From Marinobacter sp. SS13-12 (GTDB taxonomy: Bacteria > Pseudomonadota > Gammaproteobacteria > Pseudomonadales > Oleiphilaceae), in the NCBI RefSeq assembly GCF_030227115.1, contig NZ_JASSUA010000004.1, forward strand, positions 1 through 64,000: a stretch of DNA of 64,000 bases. Direction: 5' to 3'. Below the pieces are notes generated by a model. It was not told the DNA's origin. It saw only the letters and a list, made by a program, of their open reading frames with translations, and did not search any database. Below, one piece after another: positions 18,259 to 28,017 of the stretch (positions are counted from its first letter, which is position 1; each line of letters opens with the position of its first letter). Made by a program: the position numbers and the translations under genes.

Positions 18259-20579
18259 TGGAAGAGTCCTTCAAACCAGCCCCGTATACGCCGTTCTATA
18301 TTACCGCCGCAGGAAACCTCCACATCGGGTTCGCTGCCGGTTATGAACGGCACAAGGCGTGCATTTTCACAGTGTTCGTCAGTCAGGGCACCTTCCGCCG
18401 GGTTGACCCAGTGGTACTCCACCCCATCCGGCACAACCGGCGAGAATCCGTGCTGGGGTACCTGGCTCATAAACCGGGACCAGACCGGCAAGGCCCCGGT
18501 GGCACCGGTCAACGATGTGGGCCCGTTGTCGTCACGGCCGACCCAGCTAACCGCCAGCAGGTCGCCGCTGAAACCGGCAAACCAGGAATCGCGGCCATCA
18601 TCGGTGGTTCCGGTCTTGCCTGCAAGGGAGAGCTCCCTGGGCACGGTGCGGTAGGCGGAACGCCCGGTGCCCTCCTGCATGGTTTCCTGCATCACGTACT
18701 GCACAAGGTGCACGGCTGCGGGGTCGGCCACCTGATCCACCTTCAGGCTGTAGCGGGACAACGCCTTACCTTCAGCGTCCGTAACCTGGCGAATGGTTCT
18801 CAGTGGCGTGTTGAAGCCGGACGTCGCCAAACCCTGGTAGATCTGGGCCACGGTGACCGGTGTCATGGCCACGGAACCCAGCAACATGGAAGGGTACTCG
18901 GATATACCACTGGTAACACCAAAGCTCTGGAGCGTGGACTTCACCGCATCGATTCCCACGTCGAGCCCCACCCGGACGGCCGGGAAGTTGTAAGAACGTG
19001 ACAAGGCTTCGTGCAGGGGCACCAGCCCTCGCTCTTCACCGTCATAGTTCTTTGGCTCCCAGCGTCGGCCATCGTCGAACACCAGGGAAAAGCCCTTGTC
19101 TTCCACGGGGCTAATCAGGGTGTAGCGCTCTGGTTGCTGAAGTGCTGTCAGGTAGGTGAACGGCTTGATCAGCGAACCAATCGGGCGGCGGGCGTCCAGC
19201 GCGCGGTTAAAGCCAGCATATTGCGGGTCGCGGCCGCCGACAAGCGCCAGTACCTCACCGCTGTCACGGGAAGTAACAACCAGTGCAGACTCCAGCACCG
19301 TGTCGGAGCCTCCCTCCATGCGAGAAAGCATGTCCTTGACGGAAAACTCCGCCGCATGCTGAATGGCCGGGTCCAGGGTGGTGAAGATACGCAGGCCTTC
19401 ACTTTGCAGGTCTTCCTGCTTGTAGTCCCTGGCCAGGTGGCGGCGCACCAGGTCGATGTAGGCCGGGTAACGGTTTTCTGAATAGGAGGCCTTGTCGGTG
19501 ACGCCAAGTGGCTGGGCGCGTGCCCGTGCCGCCTGTTCTTCACCAATGAGGCCGGTTTCGGCCATAACGTCGATGACCAGATTGCGACGGGACAGCGCTC
19601 TCTTCGGGTGACGCCGGGGATTGTAGTAACTCGGCCCTTTGACCATGCCTACCAGTAACGCGACCTGGTGGGCGTCAATTTCACGGATGGACTCACCGAA
19701 GTAAAACTGGCTTGCCAGACCAAAACCGTGAATGGCACGGGTGCCTGCCTGCCCCAGATAAACCTCGTTGAGGTAGGTTTCCAGAATGTCGCCTTTCTCG
19801 TAATGCAGCTCCAGCAGAACCGACATCAATGCTTCGTTGCCCTTGCGCAGCAGCGTCTGGTCACGGGTCAGGAAGAAGTTTTTCACCAGTTGCTGGGTCA
19901 GTGTGCTGCCGCCCTGCACAATCCGGCCGGCGCGGATATTTGCCAGCATCGCCCGGCCAATGGACAGCGGAGCAATGCCGTAGTGATCCCGGAAGTTGCG
20001 GTCTTCCACCGCCAATAAGGTATCGGTGAAAAGTACCGGAACGTCTTCAAGCTGAACCAGTACCCGGTCCTCTTTGTGGGCCGGATAGATGCCTCCGATC
20101 TGTGCGGGCTCCAGGCGGACAATGGGTGAACTGTCACCCGACAGCACCCTGAAGTCCTGTACCCTGTCTCCGTAGATCGTCAGTGACAGTCGCCGGCGCG
20201 GCTCCAGTCCGTCCGTGAACAGAAAGCCACGGGTACTGATCACAAAGTGCCCGCCACTGCGACGATAAGTGCCCGCGTTACTGCCATCACCGGCGCGGTA
20301 GCCCGACAGCTCAAGTTCCCGCTGAAGGGCTCCGGAGCTGACACTGGCCCCATCGTAGAGTTCAAGCGGCCTGGCATAGACCCGGGACGGCACCTCAAAG
20401 CGGCGGCCCTCAAAACGGGAGGTCACTACGGCATCGAGATAGACCATCCAGCCAGCGAGTAACACCACGCCGATAAAAAAAACACGGAGAAACAGCCGCC
20501 AGAACCAGGGCTTGCGGGTGCTTTTGCCTTTGCGACTGTTCTTTTTCGGGGATTTTCTGGGGGGGGCAGATTTTTTCAT
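18255..20579 (-). CDS. mrcB: Penicillin-binding protein 1B
   Basis: Bifunctional class A PBP that polymerises and cross-links peptidoglycan. A cytoplasmic basic tail is followed by one transmembrane anchor (about residues 27-48) and a UB2H-type region. The GT51 glycosyltransferase domain has the catalytic glutamate in EDRNFRDHYGI and also GGSTLTQQLVKN. The transpeptidase domain has SLIK (SxxK), SYN (SxN) and KTGTT. Its 774 residues are normal for PBP1b. It overlaps the downstream TPR lipoprotein gene by 4 nt. Confidence 0.95.
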   Translation of the reverse strand: MKKSAPPRKSPKKNSRKGKSTRKPWFWRLFLRVFFIGVVLLAGWMVYLDAVVTSRFEGRRFEVPSRVYARPLELYDGASVSSGALQRELELSGYRAGDGSNAGTYRRSGGHFVISTRGFLFTDGLEPRRRLSLTIYGDRVQDFRVLSGDSSPIVRLEPAQIGGIYPAHKEDRVLVQLEDVPVLFTDTLLAVEDRNFRDHYGIAPLSIGRAMLANIRAGRIVQGGSTLTQQLVKNFFLTRDQTLLRKGNEALMSVLLELHYEKGDILETYLNEVYLGQAGTRAIHGFGLASQFYFGESIREIDAHQVALLVGMVKGPSYYNPRRHPKRALSRRNLVIDVMAETGLIGEEQAARARAQPLGVTDKASYSENRYPAYIDLVRRHLARDYKQEDLQSEGLRIFTTLDPAIQHAAEFSVKDMLSRMEGGSDTVLESALVVTSRDSGEVLALVGGRDPQYAGFNRALDARRPIGSLIKPFTYLTALQQPERYTLISPVEDKGFSLVFDDGRRWEPKNYDGEERGLVPLHEALSRSYNFPAVRVGLDVGIDAVKSTLQSFGVTSGISEYPSMLLGSVAMTPVTVAQIYQGLATSGFNTPLRTIRQVTDAEGKALSRYSLKVDQVADPAAVHLVQYVMQETMQEGTGRSAYRTVPRELSLAGKTGTTDDGRDSWFAGFSGDLLAVSWVGRDDNGPTSLTGATGALPVWSRFMSQVPQHGFSPVVPDGVEYHWVNPAEGALTDEHCENARLVPFITGSEPDVEVSCGGNIERRIRGWFEGLFQ

Positions 20580-20701
20580 GGCGGGATTATAACGAATCGG
20601 GGCATCGGTGAGGCAGGCCCTCCGTGTGTTATTTCTGTAATCTGCCCGTTATGATAGGCGCATTAAAAATCAACGAGTTCAAGGAACCCAAGGAGAGAGC
20701 C

Positions 20702-22279
20702 GTGAGCGATGCAACATCCGACAACCTGATTCTGGCACTGCAGGATCCGGCGCTGTATGACCACCCGGTGAAAGAGTTTCAGGTTCTCGAGACGCATATC
20801 TCCTGGGTAATCCTGACGGGCGACTTCGCCTACAAGATCAAGAAACCCATGGATTTCGGATTTCTGGATTTCTCGACCCTGGAACGTCGCAAACGCTTCT
20901 GCGAAGAAGAGCTTCGCCTGAACCGCCGCCTTGCCCAGAACCTTTACCTGGACGTTCTGCCCATTACCGGCTCGGCAGAAGCACCGGAACTGGGCGGCCA
21001 GGGCGAGGCGTTCGAGTACGCCATTCGCATGCGCCAGTTCGACCAGAACGACCTGTTCGACGTGCGGCAGGAAAACAGCAAACTCTCGGCCGACCTGCTC
21101 ACCGGCCTGGCCCGTCAGGTGGCGGACTTCCACGACAAGCAGCCACCGGTCAGCCCCGGCAAGCCACTGGGTACGCCGGACGCGGTCTATGCCGGCATGC
21201 AGGAAAACTTTGACCAGATCCGTCCGATGATTGACGACGAAGCGCTGCTACGGCAACTGGACAATCTGGAGCAATGGACCCGTACTACCTTCGAACGCCA
21301 GTCTGCCCTGATTGCCCAGCGCTACGATGGTGGTTTTGTCCGCGAATGCCATGGCGACCTGCACCTGGCGAATATCACCGTGTACGAGGGTGAAGTCACG
21401 GTATTCGACTGCATCGAGTTCAGCGAGCCTTTTCGCTGGATCGACGTCATCAACGATCTGGCCTTCCTGTTGATGGACCTGGAATCCCGCCGCGAGCCGG
21501 AGCTGGCCAACCTGGTATTGAACACCTACCTGGAATATCGGGGCGATTTCGATGCCTTGCCCCTGTTACCACTGTACAAGGCCTATCGCGCCATGGTGCG
21601 GGCCAAGATTGCACTGTTTACCATGGGCAATCCGTCGCTGACCGAGGCTGACAAAGAAGGCCTGATGCAGAAGTACCGCGATTACGCCCAACTGGCGGAA
21701 GATTACAGCACCATTCCCAACCCTTACCTGCTGGCCACCACGGGGCTGTCCGCCAGCGGCAAATCCCTGGTCAGCAGCTCCATGGCTGCCGAACTGGGTT
21801 TGATCCGGTTGCGCTCCGATGTCGAGCGTAAGCGGCTTTTCGGGCTGGGGCCGCTGGATCAGAGCAAGTCGCCCACGGGGGAAAACCTGTATACCGAAGA
21901 GGCTAACCATCGCACCTACCAGCGCCTGGCGGAACTTGCCGGCGACCTGCTGGCAGGTGGCATGCCGGTCATCGTGGACGCAGCCTGCCTGAAACAGGCC
22001 GAACGGGAAATGCTGGCTGACGTCGCCGAAAGCCGGGGCATGCCATTCGCGCTGATTCACTGTGAGGCGCCACTGGAAAGCCGCCGGGAATGGATCCGCA
22101 ACCGCGCCGGCGACGCGTCCGAGGCCACCGAAGAGCTGCTTGAGGTGCAGGAAACCTGGTTTGAGCCACTGACCACCGAAGAAAAGACTCACACCATCCA
22201 CCTGCACACCGACCAGGAACACGTGGCCGAAGCCGTTGCAGACCGAATCCGACAGCATTTCGGCCTGCCCGGAGCATGA
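20702..22279 (+). CDS. Fusion kinase: aminoglycoside-phosphotransferase-like plus AAA ATPase
   Basis: 525 residues. The N-terminal half is an APH-like kinase fold with the catalytic loop CHGDLHLANITV and the metal motif VFDCIEF. The C-terminal half is a P-loop ATPase/kinase with the Walker A-like motif GLSASGKSLVSSS. Homologous two-domain proteins are widespread, and their substrate is not established. A GTG at 20702 is chosen because AAGGAGAG stands just upstream; an open frame to 20624 gives an unconserved extension. Its stop codon overlaps the Rieske gene start (ATGA). Confidence 0.82.
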   Translation: MSDATSDNLILALQDPALYDHPVKEFQVLETHISWVILTGDFAYKIKKPMDFGFLDFSTLERRKRFCEEELRLNRRLAQNLYLDVLPITGSAEAPELGGQGEAFEYAIRMRQFDQNDLFDVRQENSKLSADLLTGLARQVADFHDKQPPVSPGKPLGTPDAVYAGMQENFDQIRPMIDDEALLRQLDNLEQWTRTTFERQSALIAQRYDGGFVRECHGDLHLANITVYEGEVTVFDCIEFSEPFRWIDVINDLAFLLMDLESRREPELANLVLNTYLEYRGDFDALPLLPLYKAYRAMVRAKIALFTMGNPSLTEADKEGLMQKYRDYAQLAEDYSTIPNPYLLATTGLSASGKSLVSSSMAAELGLIRLRSDVERKRLFGLGPLDQSKSPTGENLYTEEANHRTYQRLAELAGDLLAGGMPVIVDAACLKQAEREMLADVAESRGMPFALIHCEAPLESRREWIRNRAGDASEATEELLEVQETWFEPLTTEEKTHTIHLHTDQEHVAEAVADRIRQHFGLPGA

Positions 22280-22635
22280 ACACGAACCACCGGCAGACAG
22301 TCTGTCAACGCGGTGACCTTGCCGGAGGTCAGTTCGTAGAATTTTCCCTGAGTGATGGCACCGGCGGGCAGGATGAACAAACCGGCTTTGTCTTCGAGCG
22401 GGAAGGCCGGCTCTACGCCTACCTGAACCGCTGCCCTCACCTGGGCATCGGGCTGAACTGGATGCCCGGCCGGTTCATGGACCCGGACAATTGCTTTATC
22501 CAGTGCGCCAATCACGCAGCACTGTTCATTCCCGAGAATGGCCAGTGCATTGCCGGTCCCTGCCAGGGCGATACCCTGACCTCGCTGGCGGTAACGGAAG
22601 ACAACGGCGCAGTTCTGGTCAGGCTTCCAGGATGA
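22276..22635 (+). CDS. Rieske [2Fe-2S] domain protein
   Basis: 119-residue single-domain Rieske ferredoxin-like protein. The cluster ligands are in [10 protein letters not shown] and the second Cys-x2-His in CANHAALF. There is no signal peptide, so it is cytoplasmic. It is translationally coupled to the upstream fusion kinase and overlaps the end of convergent sfsA by 17 nt. Partner and substrate are unknown. Confidence 0.85.
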   Translation: MNTNHRQTVCQRGDLAGGQFVEFSLSDGTGGQDEQTGFVFEREGRLYAYLNRCPHLGIGLNWMPGRFMDPDNCFIQCANHAALFIPENGQCIAGPCQGDTLTSLAVTEDNGAVLVRLPG

Positions 22636-23347
22636 CCGGCACTGATTCGACCAGCGATACGTCCCCGTCCGGCCCTTCCGGACCCGACAATGCTGCCCTA
22701 TAGGCCAACAGTTCAACGCCCGCCGCATCTGCTTCACGCAACAGCTCACCGTAGGCCCGGTCGATATGATCCGCCGGCCGTACGCTGCTTATACCGGTAT
22801 GGTTGACCACAAAAAACAGCACCGCCCTTTCTCCGGCACGGGCCTGAGCCATCAGTTCCCGTAAATGTTTCTGACCCCGCGTCGTTACAGCATCCGGAAA
22901 ATAACCCCGGCCTTCCTCGCACAGGGTCACGTTCTTCACCTCCACCCAGGCGTCGGCAAGGCTCGGGTGGCCGGACAGGTGCAGATCAATCCGGCTTTTC
23001 TCGGCACCGTACCGCACCTCTGCCCGGCAATGCCCGTAACCCGACAATTCCGGCACCGTGCCCTGCTCGATCGCTTCCCGGGCCTGGTTATTGGGCCGTG
23101 CGGTATTGATACAGGCCACCTGGTCTGGTGAGGTTTCAACCAGCTCCCAGGTGTATTTCAGCTTGCGCTTCGGGTTGTCACTGGTGCTCAGCCAGACCCT
23201 CGCATCCGCCGGCTGACAACCCAGCATGGAGCCGGTGTTGGGACAGTGAGCGATTACTTCATTGCCATCCGGCAACAATACGTCGGCAAGGAAACGTTTA
23301 TAGCGGCGAATCAGCCTGCCTTCGACCAGCGGAGCGGGTAACTTCAT
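22619..23347 (-). CDS. sfsA: SfsA family DNA/RNA nuclease
   Basis: 242 residues. It has the family patterns [26 protein letters not shown] and [13 protein letters not shown], the last two resembling a nuclease core. SfsA was first named for sugar-fermentation stimulation and later linked to nuclease activity. The ATG at 23347 has GGAG 6 nt upstream and is chosen over 23359. It is convergent with the Rieske gene and divergent from dksA. Confidence 0.92.
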   Translation of the reverse strand: MKLPAPLVEGRLIRRYKRFLADVLLPDGNEVIAHCPNTGSMLGCQPADARVWLSTSDNPKRKLKYTWELVETSPDQVACINTARPNNQAREAIEQGTVPELSGYGHCRAEVRYGAEKSRIDLHLSGHPSLADAWVEVKNVTLCEEGRGYFPDAVTTRGQKHLRELMAQARAGERAVLFFVVNHTGISSVRPADHIDRAYGELLREADAAGVELLAYRAALSGPEGPDGDVSLVESVPVILEA

Positions 23348-23466
23348 TGATGACTCCATGCTAAAGTTGTTGTTACAAGGCTGGCGCCCCTGAGACTAAT
23401 CTGCTATTTTCCGCAAATTCCCGTTTCAGGGCGAGTGCTTTTCAGGATTATAAGAGGCCGTATTCA

Positions 23467-23907
23467 ATGGCAAATACTGCAGCACAACCACGCGAACGTA
23501 TTACCAACTTCACCCCCTATGAAACAAAAAAGGGTGAAGAGTACATGAGTGCTGACATGCTCGAGCACTTCAAGCAACTGCTTCTGCAATGGAAGCAGGA
23601 GCTGATGGAAGAAGTGGATCGCACAATGCACCATATGCAGGAAGACGCCGCAAATTACGCGGATCCCAGCGACCGCGCAACCCAGGAAGAGGAATTCAGC
23701 CTGGAGCTGCGCACCCGTGATCGCGAACGCAAACTGATCAAGAAGATTGACCAGACCATCGATCGCATCGACAAGGACGACTACGGCTTCTGCGACCAGT
23801 GTGGCGTTGAAATCGGTATCCGCCGCCTTGAGGCACGTCCCACGGCGACACTGTGCATCGACTGCAAGACCCTGGCCGAAATCCGCGAGCGCCAGACTGG
23901 CATCTAA
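23467..23907 (+). CDS. dksA: RNA polymerase-binding transcription factor DksA
   Basis: 146 residues. The coiled-coil tip carries the acidic DPSDRATQEEE region, and the C-terminal zinc finger is CDQCG...CIDC. DksA binds the RNA polymerase secondary channel and acts with ppGpp. The window also holds part of spoT, which makes and degrades ppGpp. It precedes gluQ, as in Pseudomonas and E. coli. Confidence 0.96.
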   Translation: MANTAAQPRERITNFTPYETKKGEEYMSADMLEHFKQLLLQWKQELMEEVDRTMHHMQEDAANYADPSDRATQEEEFSLELRTRDRERKLIKKIDQTIDRIDKDDYGFCDQCGVEIGIRRLEARPTATLCIDCKTLAEIRERQTGI

Positions 23908-23960
23908 TGCCCGTGTCCTGAGTACGCTGGCCCCCGAACCGGGGCCAGTCGTCACCTATC

Positions 23961-24833
23961 ATGACTGAATCCCGTTACCGGGGCCGCTTTGCGCCCTCTC
24001 CTACCGGCCCACTTCATTTCGGCTCGCTGGTTACCGCCGTGGCCAGTTTCCTGGAAGCCCGCAGTCGTGGTGGCACCTGGCTGGTCAGGATTGAGGACCT
24101 CGACCCCCTGCGGGAATCCCCGGAAGCCACACAGCAGATCCTGGCGAGCCTGGAGGCCCACGGCCTGCATTCCAATGAGCCAGTACGTTTTCAGTCTGAA
24201 CGCCATCCTCACTACCAAAAACTGGTCGACCAGCTGCTGGCACAGAGGCTGGCCTACCGCTGCGCCTGTTCCCGCAAGCAACTCAGGGAGCATGGCGGCC
24301 GGCACCCCGAGCGCTGCCGTGAAGGCCATGCCGACCCTGGCGAACGTCCCTTTGCGGTGCGCTTTGCGCTTCACGACGAACACAGCGAGTGGCACGATCA
24401 ATTGCTTGGCCCACAGACTCAACAGGTACAAGCCGAACTGGATGACCCGGTTATCCTCCGCAAGGAAGGATTTTATGCCTACCAACTGGCCGTGGTTGCC
24501 GACGATATTGACCAGGGCATCACCCATGTGGTCAGAGGGTCCGATTTGCTGGAGATGACGGCTCAGCAACAGCAGATTTATCATGCCCTGGGCGCTCGCC
24601 CACCCCACTGGATGCACATTCCGGTCATTCTCAATGCCGAGGGGCAGAAGCTCAGCAAACAGAACCACGCACCGGCACTGAATGACCGGATAGCGAAACA
24701 AAACCTTGAACAGGCCCTCGCTGCCCTGGGTCAGGACCTCAGTTCGTTGTCGGGAGCAGCAGACATCGATACCCTGCTTGACCGGGCTGCAGCCAACTGG
24801 GCTCCGGAGCGGATTCACCTGACAGTCCGGTGA
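23961..24833 (+). CDS. gluQ: Glutamyl-Q tRNA(Asp) synthetase
   Basis: Truncated GluRS paralogue that attaches glutamate to queuosine in tRNA-Asp. The HIGH-like motif is SPTGPLHFGSL and the KMSKS-like motif is GQKLSKQ. A zinc-binding cluster is visible around YRCACSRKQ...PERC. The anticodon-binding domain of GluRS is missing, as expected at 290 residues. It is the classical neighbour of dksA. Confidence 0.93.
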   Translation: MTESRYRGRFAPSPTGPLHFGSLVTAVASFLEARSRGGTWLVRIEDLDPLRESPEATQQILASLEAHGLHSNEPVRFQSERHPHYQKLVDQLLAQRLAYRCACSRKQLREHGGRHPERCREGHADPGERPFAVRFALHDEHSEWHDQLLGPQTQQVQAELDDPVILRKEGFYAYQLAVVADDIDQGITHVVRGSDLLEMTAQQQQIYHALGARPPHWMHIPVILNAEGQKLSKQNHAPALNDRIAKQNLEQALAALGQDLSSLSGAADIDTLLDRAAANWAPERIHLTVR

Positions 24834-24883
24834 ACGACATGTTATAAAGCTTCTCACAAACGACAGTGCGGATATCATGCCTG

Positions 24884-25060
24884 ATGTATATCTACCGTCT
24901 GGTCTTCCTTCTGGTTCTGGCCATCTACATATTCTCGCCCAACATTCTTGACTGGTGGACATCACCAGAGAATGCCTGGTACAGCCCATACGTCATCTGG
25001 GCTGGCCTGATTGCCATTGGCTTCTGGCTGGAATGGCGCCGGGATCCCAATGAGTTTTAG
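24884..25060 (+). CDS. CbrX-like small membrane protein upstream of cbrA
   Basis: 58-residue protein with two hydrophobic segments (about residues 3-18 and 34-48) and a charged end WRRDPNEF. Its last 11 nt overlap the cbrA start at 25050, so cbrA translation is probably coupled to it. Pseudomonas has a small ORF (CbrX) in the same place with the same overlap. A GTG at 24866 would add six residues. Its function beyond coupling is unclear. Confidence 0.7.
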   Translation: MYIYRLVFLLVLAIYIFSPNILDWWTSPENAWYSPYVIWAGLIAIGFWLEWRRDPNEF

Positions 25061-28010
25061 CGCTCCGGGCCTGTTACTGGCCAGCCTTCTGTATCTGATA
25101 CTGCTGTTCGGTATCGCATGGATTACCGAAAAGGGCGTGCTGCCTCGCAGCTGGGTCCGGCATCCCCTGGTCTACACACTGAGCCTCGGGGTCTATGCCG
25201 GCATCTGGGCGGTCTACGCCGCAGTGGGCATGGCCGCGGAATCCGGCTTTGGTTTCCTGGCCTATTACCTGGGCATCAGCGGCGCCTTCCTGCTGGCACC
25301 GGTGCTGCTCAACCCGGTCATGAGGATTGGCCGCGCCTATCAGCTTACGTCCCTTGCCGACCTGTTTGCCTACCGCTATCGCAGCCAGTGGGCCGGCACC
25401 CTGGTCACCATCTGTTCCGGCGCTGCCATACTCTCCCTGCTGAGCATGCAGATTCAGGCGGTATCCACCTCCGCCAGCCTGTTGGCACCAGACACCTCAC
25501 CCCGGCTGATCAGCATTCTGTTCAGCATTACCGTGGTGTTGTTCGCCATGCTGTTCGGCACACGGCGCAGCCAGGGTTCGGAAAACCACCAGGGCCTGGT
25601 GCTGGCGATCGCTTTCGACTCCCTGGTCAAACTGTTTGCCCTGCTGACCCTGGGCGGCGTAATCCTGTTTGGTGTATTTGGCGGCATGGGCGGGCTGGAG
25701 ACCTGGCTGGCAGACCAGAGCACACCGGTCAGCTCGATGACCATGAGCATTGATGACGGCAGCTGGCGGGCATTGATGCTGATGTCCTTTGCCGGCGCCC
25801 TGGTACTTCCTCACATGTACCATATGACCTTCAGCGAGAACCCGTCGCCCAAGGCACTGGCCAAGGCAAGCTGGGGCCTCCCGCTTTACTTGTTGATGCT
25901 GGGCCTGCCGGTGCCACTGATCCTCTGGGGCGGCCAGGCTCTGGCTGCCACCACCGGCCCTGACTTCTACGCCATTGGCATCGCCCAGGCGCTCGGTAGC
26001 CCGGCACTGACACTGCTGATGTACATTGCAGGGCTGTCTGCCGCCAGTGGGCTGATGATTGTCAGCACCCTGGCACTGGCGGGCATGGTGCTGAACCATG
26101 CCGTACTGCCTCTTCGCACGCCGAAAGACCAGGGCGATATCTACCACTGGCTGAGATGGGTAAAACGCCTGCTGATTGCCGCCATCATCTTTGCGGCATT
26201 GCTGTTTCACGAAACCCTGGGCAAGAACCTGGACCTGTCCATTCTGGGCGCTATTTCATTATCGGGCATGCTACAGCTGTTACCGGGGGCCCTTGGCGTC
26301 ATCTACTGGCCGGAAGGCAACCGCCGCGGGCTGATCGCCGGCCTGGTGTGCGGCCTGTTTATCTGGGTTGTCACCCTGGTGCTGCCGTTTTCCCACACGG
26401 CCAACCTGCTGGAATTTCTTGGCGCACCACTGGTTCCGGATTACAGCAACTGGCATATATTCACGTTTGTCAGCCTGACGGTAAACGTTGTCGTGTTTAC
26501 TCTGATCTCGGTGTTGAGCACCAGCACCGCTGAGGAAGCCGGTGCTGCAGAAGCCTGCTCACTCGGGGCACTTTCCCGCCCCCAACGCCGGGAGTTGCTG
26601 GCCACATCCTCGGCCGATTTCGTGCGGCAACTGGCGGTTCCCCTGGGACTAGGCGTTGCCGGACGAGAAGTGGAACGGGCGCTGACCCAGCTCAAGCTGC
26701 CCAATGTCGAGTACCGCCCCTACCAGCTCAGGCGCCTTCGCGACCGGGTAGAGGTGAACCTTTCGGGCCTGCTGGGCCCTGCTGTTGCAAGGGATCTGGT
26801 CAAGCGGCACCTTGGTTACAAACCCATGGCGAGTGGCGGTACGGCCCAGGATATCCGCTACGTGGAGCGGGCTCTCGGCGACTACCAGAACCGCCTGACG
26901 GGGCTGGCGGGCGAACTGGACAACCTGCGCAGACATTACCGGCAAACCCTTCAAAACCTGCCTATCCCTGCCTGTTCCGTGGGTGAAGACGGTGAAATCC
27001 TGATGTGGAACAACGCCATGGAATCCCTCACCGGCATTACCGCTGACGACGTCGTGGGTGCACGCCTGATGGCATTGCCGGAGCACTGGCACCTGTTGCT
27101 GGACGATTTCAACAGTGGCGAGGACCTGCATCGATACAAGCACAGGCTGGACCTTAAAGGCCGGCCCCACTGGCTGAACCTTCACAAGGCCGCATTGAGC
27201 GGCCCTGACCACACCGAGGGCGGCAGCATCATCCTGGTGGAAGACCAGACCGAAACCCGCCTGCTGGAAGACGAGTTGATGCACAGCGAACGGCTGGCAT
27301 CCGTGGGCCGGTTGGCGGCAGGTGTCGCCCATGAGATCGGCAACCCGGTCACTGGTATCTCGTCACTGGCCCAGAACCTGAAGCTGGAAACGGATGACCC
27401 CGACATCCTTTCCACCGCCGACCAGATTCAGCAACAGACCCGTCGCATTTCCACCATTCTCCAGTCGCTGATGAATTTTGCCCGCACCGGCAACCATGCC
27501 CATGCCAACCGCTATGAGCCGGTGGCCATTCGCCGCTGCGTGGACGAATCCATCAACCTGCTCTCACTCAGCGACAAGAGCATGGGAGTTCACTATGTGA
27601 ACGACTGCCCCGAAAACCTGTTGATTCTTGGCGACGAGCAGAGACTGGTTCAGGTCTTTATCAACCTGCTGGCCAATGCCCGTGACGCCTCACCGGTCGG
27701 TGGAACGGTCCGCATCAGTGGAAACCTCGACGGCTACTCCGCTATTATCGAAGTCACCGATGAAGGGTCTGGCATCCCGACAGAACAGCTGGACCATATC
27801 TTCGAGCCTTTTTACACCACCAAGGCACCCAACAAGGGCACCGGCCTTGGGTTATCACTGGTGTACAGCATCATTGAAGAACACTACGGCAACATACAGG
27901 TGGACAGTCCGGTAAATACTGACCTGGGCAGGGGAACCCGTGTGCGCATGAGGTTACCCGCCTACGAACCGGACGCCGGAAACACCATCAGCCAGAACCA
28001 GGGGTCGTAA
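25050..28010 (+). CDS. cbrA: Sensor histidine kinase CbrA (transporter-kinase fusion)
   Basis: 986 residues. The N-terminal half (about 1-490) is a sodium/solute symporter-like SLC5 domain with about 13 membrane helices. A STAC-like linker (about 530-610) and a PAS domain (about 640-740) follow. The HisKA domain has the phospho-acceptor in AAGVAHEIGNP, and the HATPase domain has NLLANARDAS and GTGLGLSLVYS. CbrA controls carbon and nitrogen source use through CbrB. The length and neighbours (gluQ, cbrB, pcnB) match Pseudomonas CbrA. The ATG at 25050 overlaps the small upstream ORF. Confidence 0.93.
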   Translation: MSFSAPGLLLASLLYLILLFGIAWITEKGVLPRSWVRHPLVYTLSLGVYAGIWAVYAAVGMAAESGFGFLAYYLGISGAFLLAPVLLNPVMRIGRAYQLTSLADLFAYRYRSQWAGTLVTICSGAAILSLLSMQIQAVSTSASLLAPDTSPRLISILFSITVVLFAMLFGTRRSQGSENHQGLVLAIAFDSLVKLFALLTLGGVILFGVFGGMGGLETWLADQSTPVSSMTMSIDDGSWRALMLMSFAGALVLPHMYHMTFSENPSPKALAKASWGLPLYLLMLGLPVPLILWGGQALAATTGPDFYAIGIAQALGSPALTLLMYIAGLSAASGLMIVSTLALAGMVLNHAVLPLRTPKDQGDIYHWLRWVKRLLIAAIIFAALLFHETLGKNLDLSILGAISLSGMLQLLPGALGVIYWPEGNRRGLIAGLVCGLFIWVVTLVLPFSHTANLLEFLGAPLVPDYSNWHIFTFVSLTVNVVVFTLISVLSTSTAEEAGAAEACSLGALSRPQRRELLATSSADFVRQLAVPLGLGVAGREVERALTQLKLPNVEYRPYQLRRLRDRVEVNLSGLLGPAVARDLVKRHLGYKPMASGGTAQDIRYVERALGDYQNRLTGLAGELDNLRRHYRQTLQNLPIPACSVGEDGEILMWNNAMESLTGITADDVVGARLMALPEHWHLLLDDFNSGEDLHRYKHRLDLKGRPHWLNLHKAALSGPDHTEGGSIILVEDQTETRLLEDELMHSERLASVGRLAAGVAHEIGNPVTGISSLAQNLKLETDDPDILSTADQIQQQTRRISTILQSLMNFARTGNHAHANRYEPVAIRRCVDESINLLSLSDKSMGVHYVNDCPENLLILGDEQRLVQVFINLLANARDASPVGGTVRISGNLDGYSAIIEVTDEGSGIPTEQLDHIFEPFYTTKAPNKGTGLGLSLVYSIIEEHYGNIQVDSPVNTDLGRGTRVRMRLPAYEPDAGNTISQNQGS

Positions 28011-28017
28011 AACAGTT

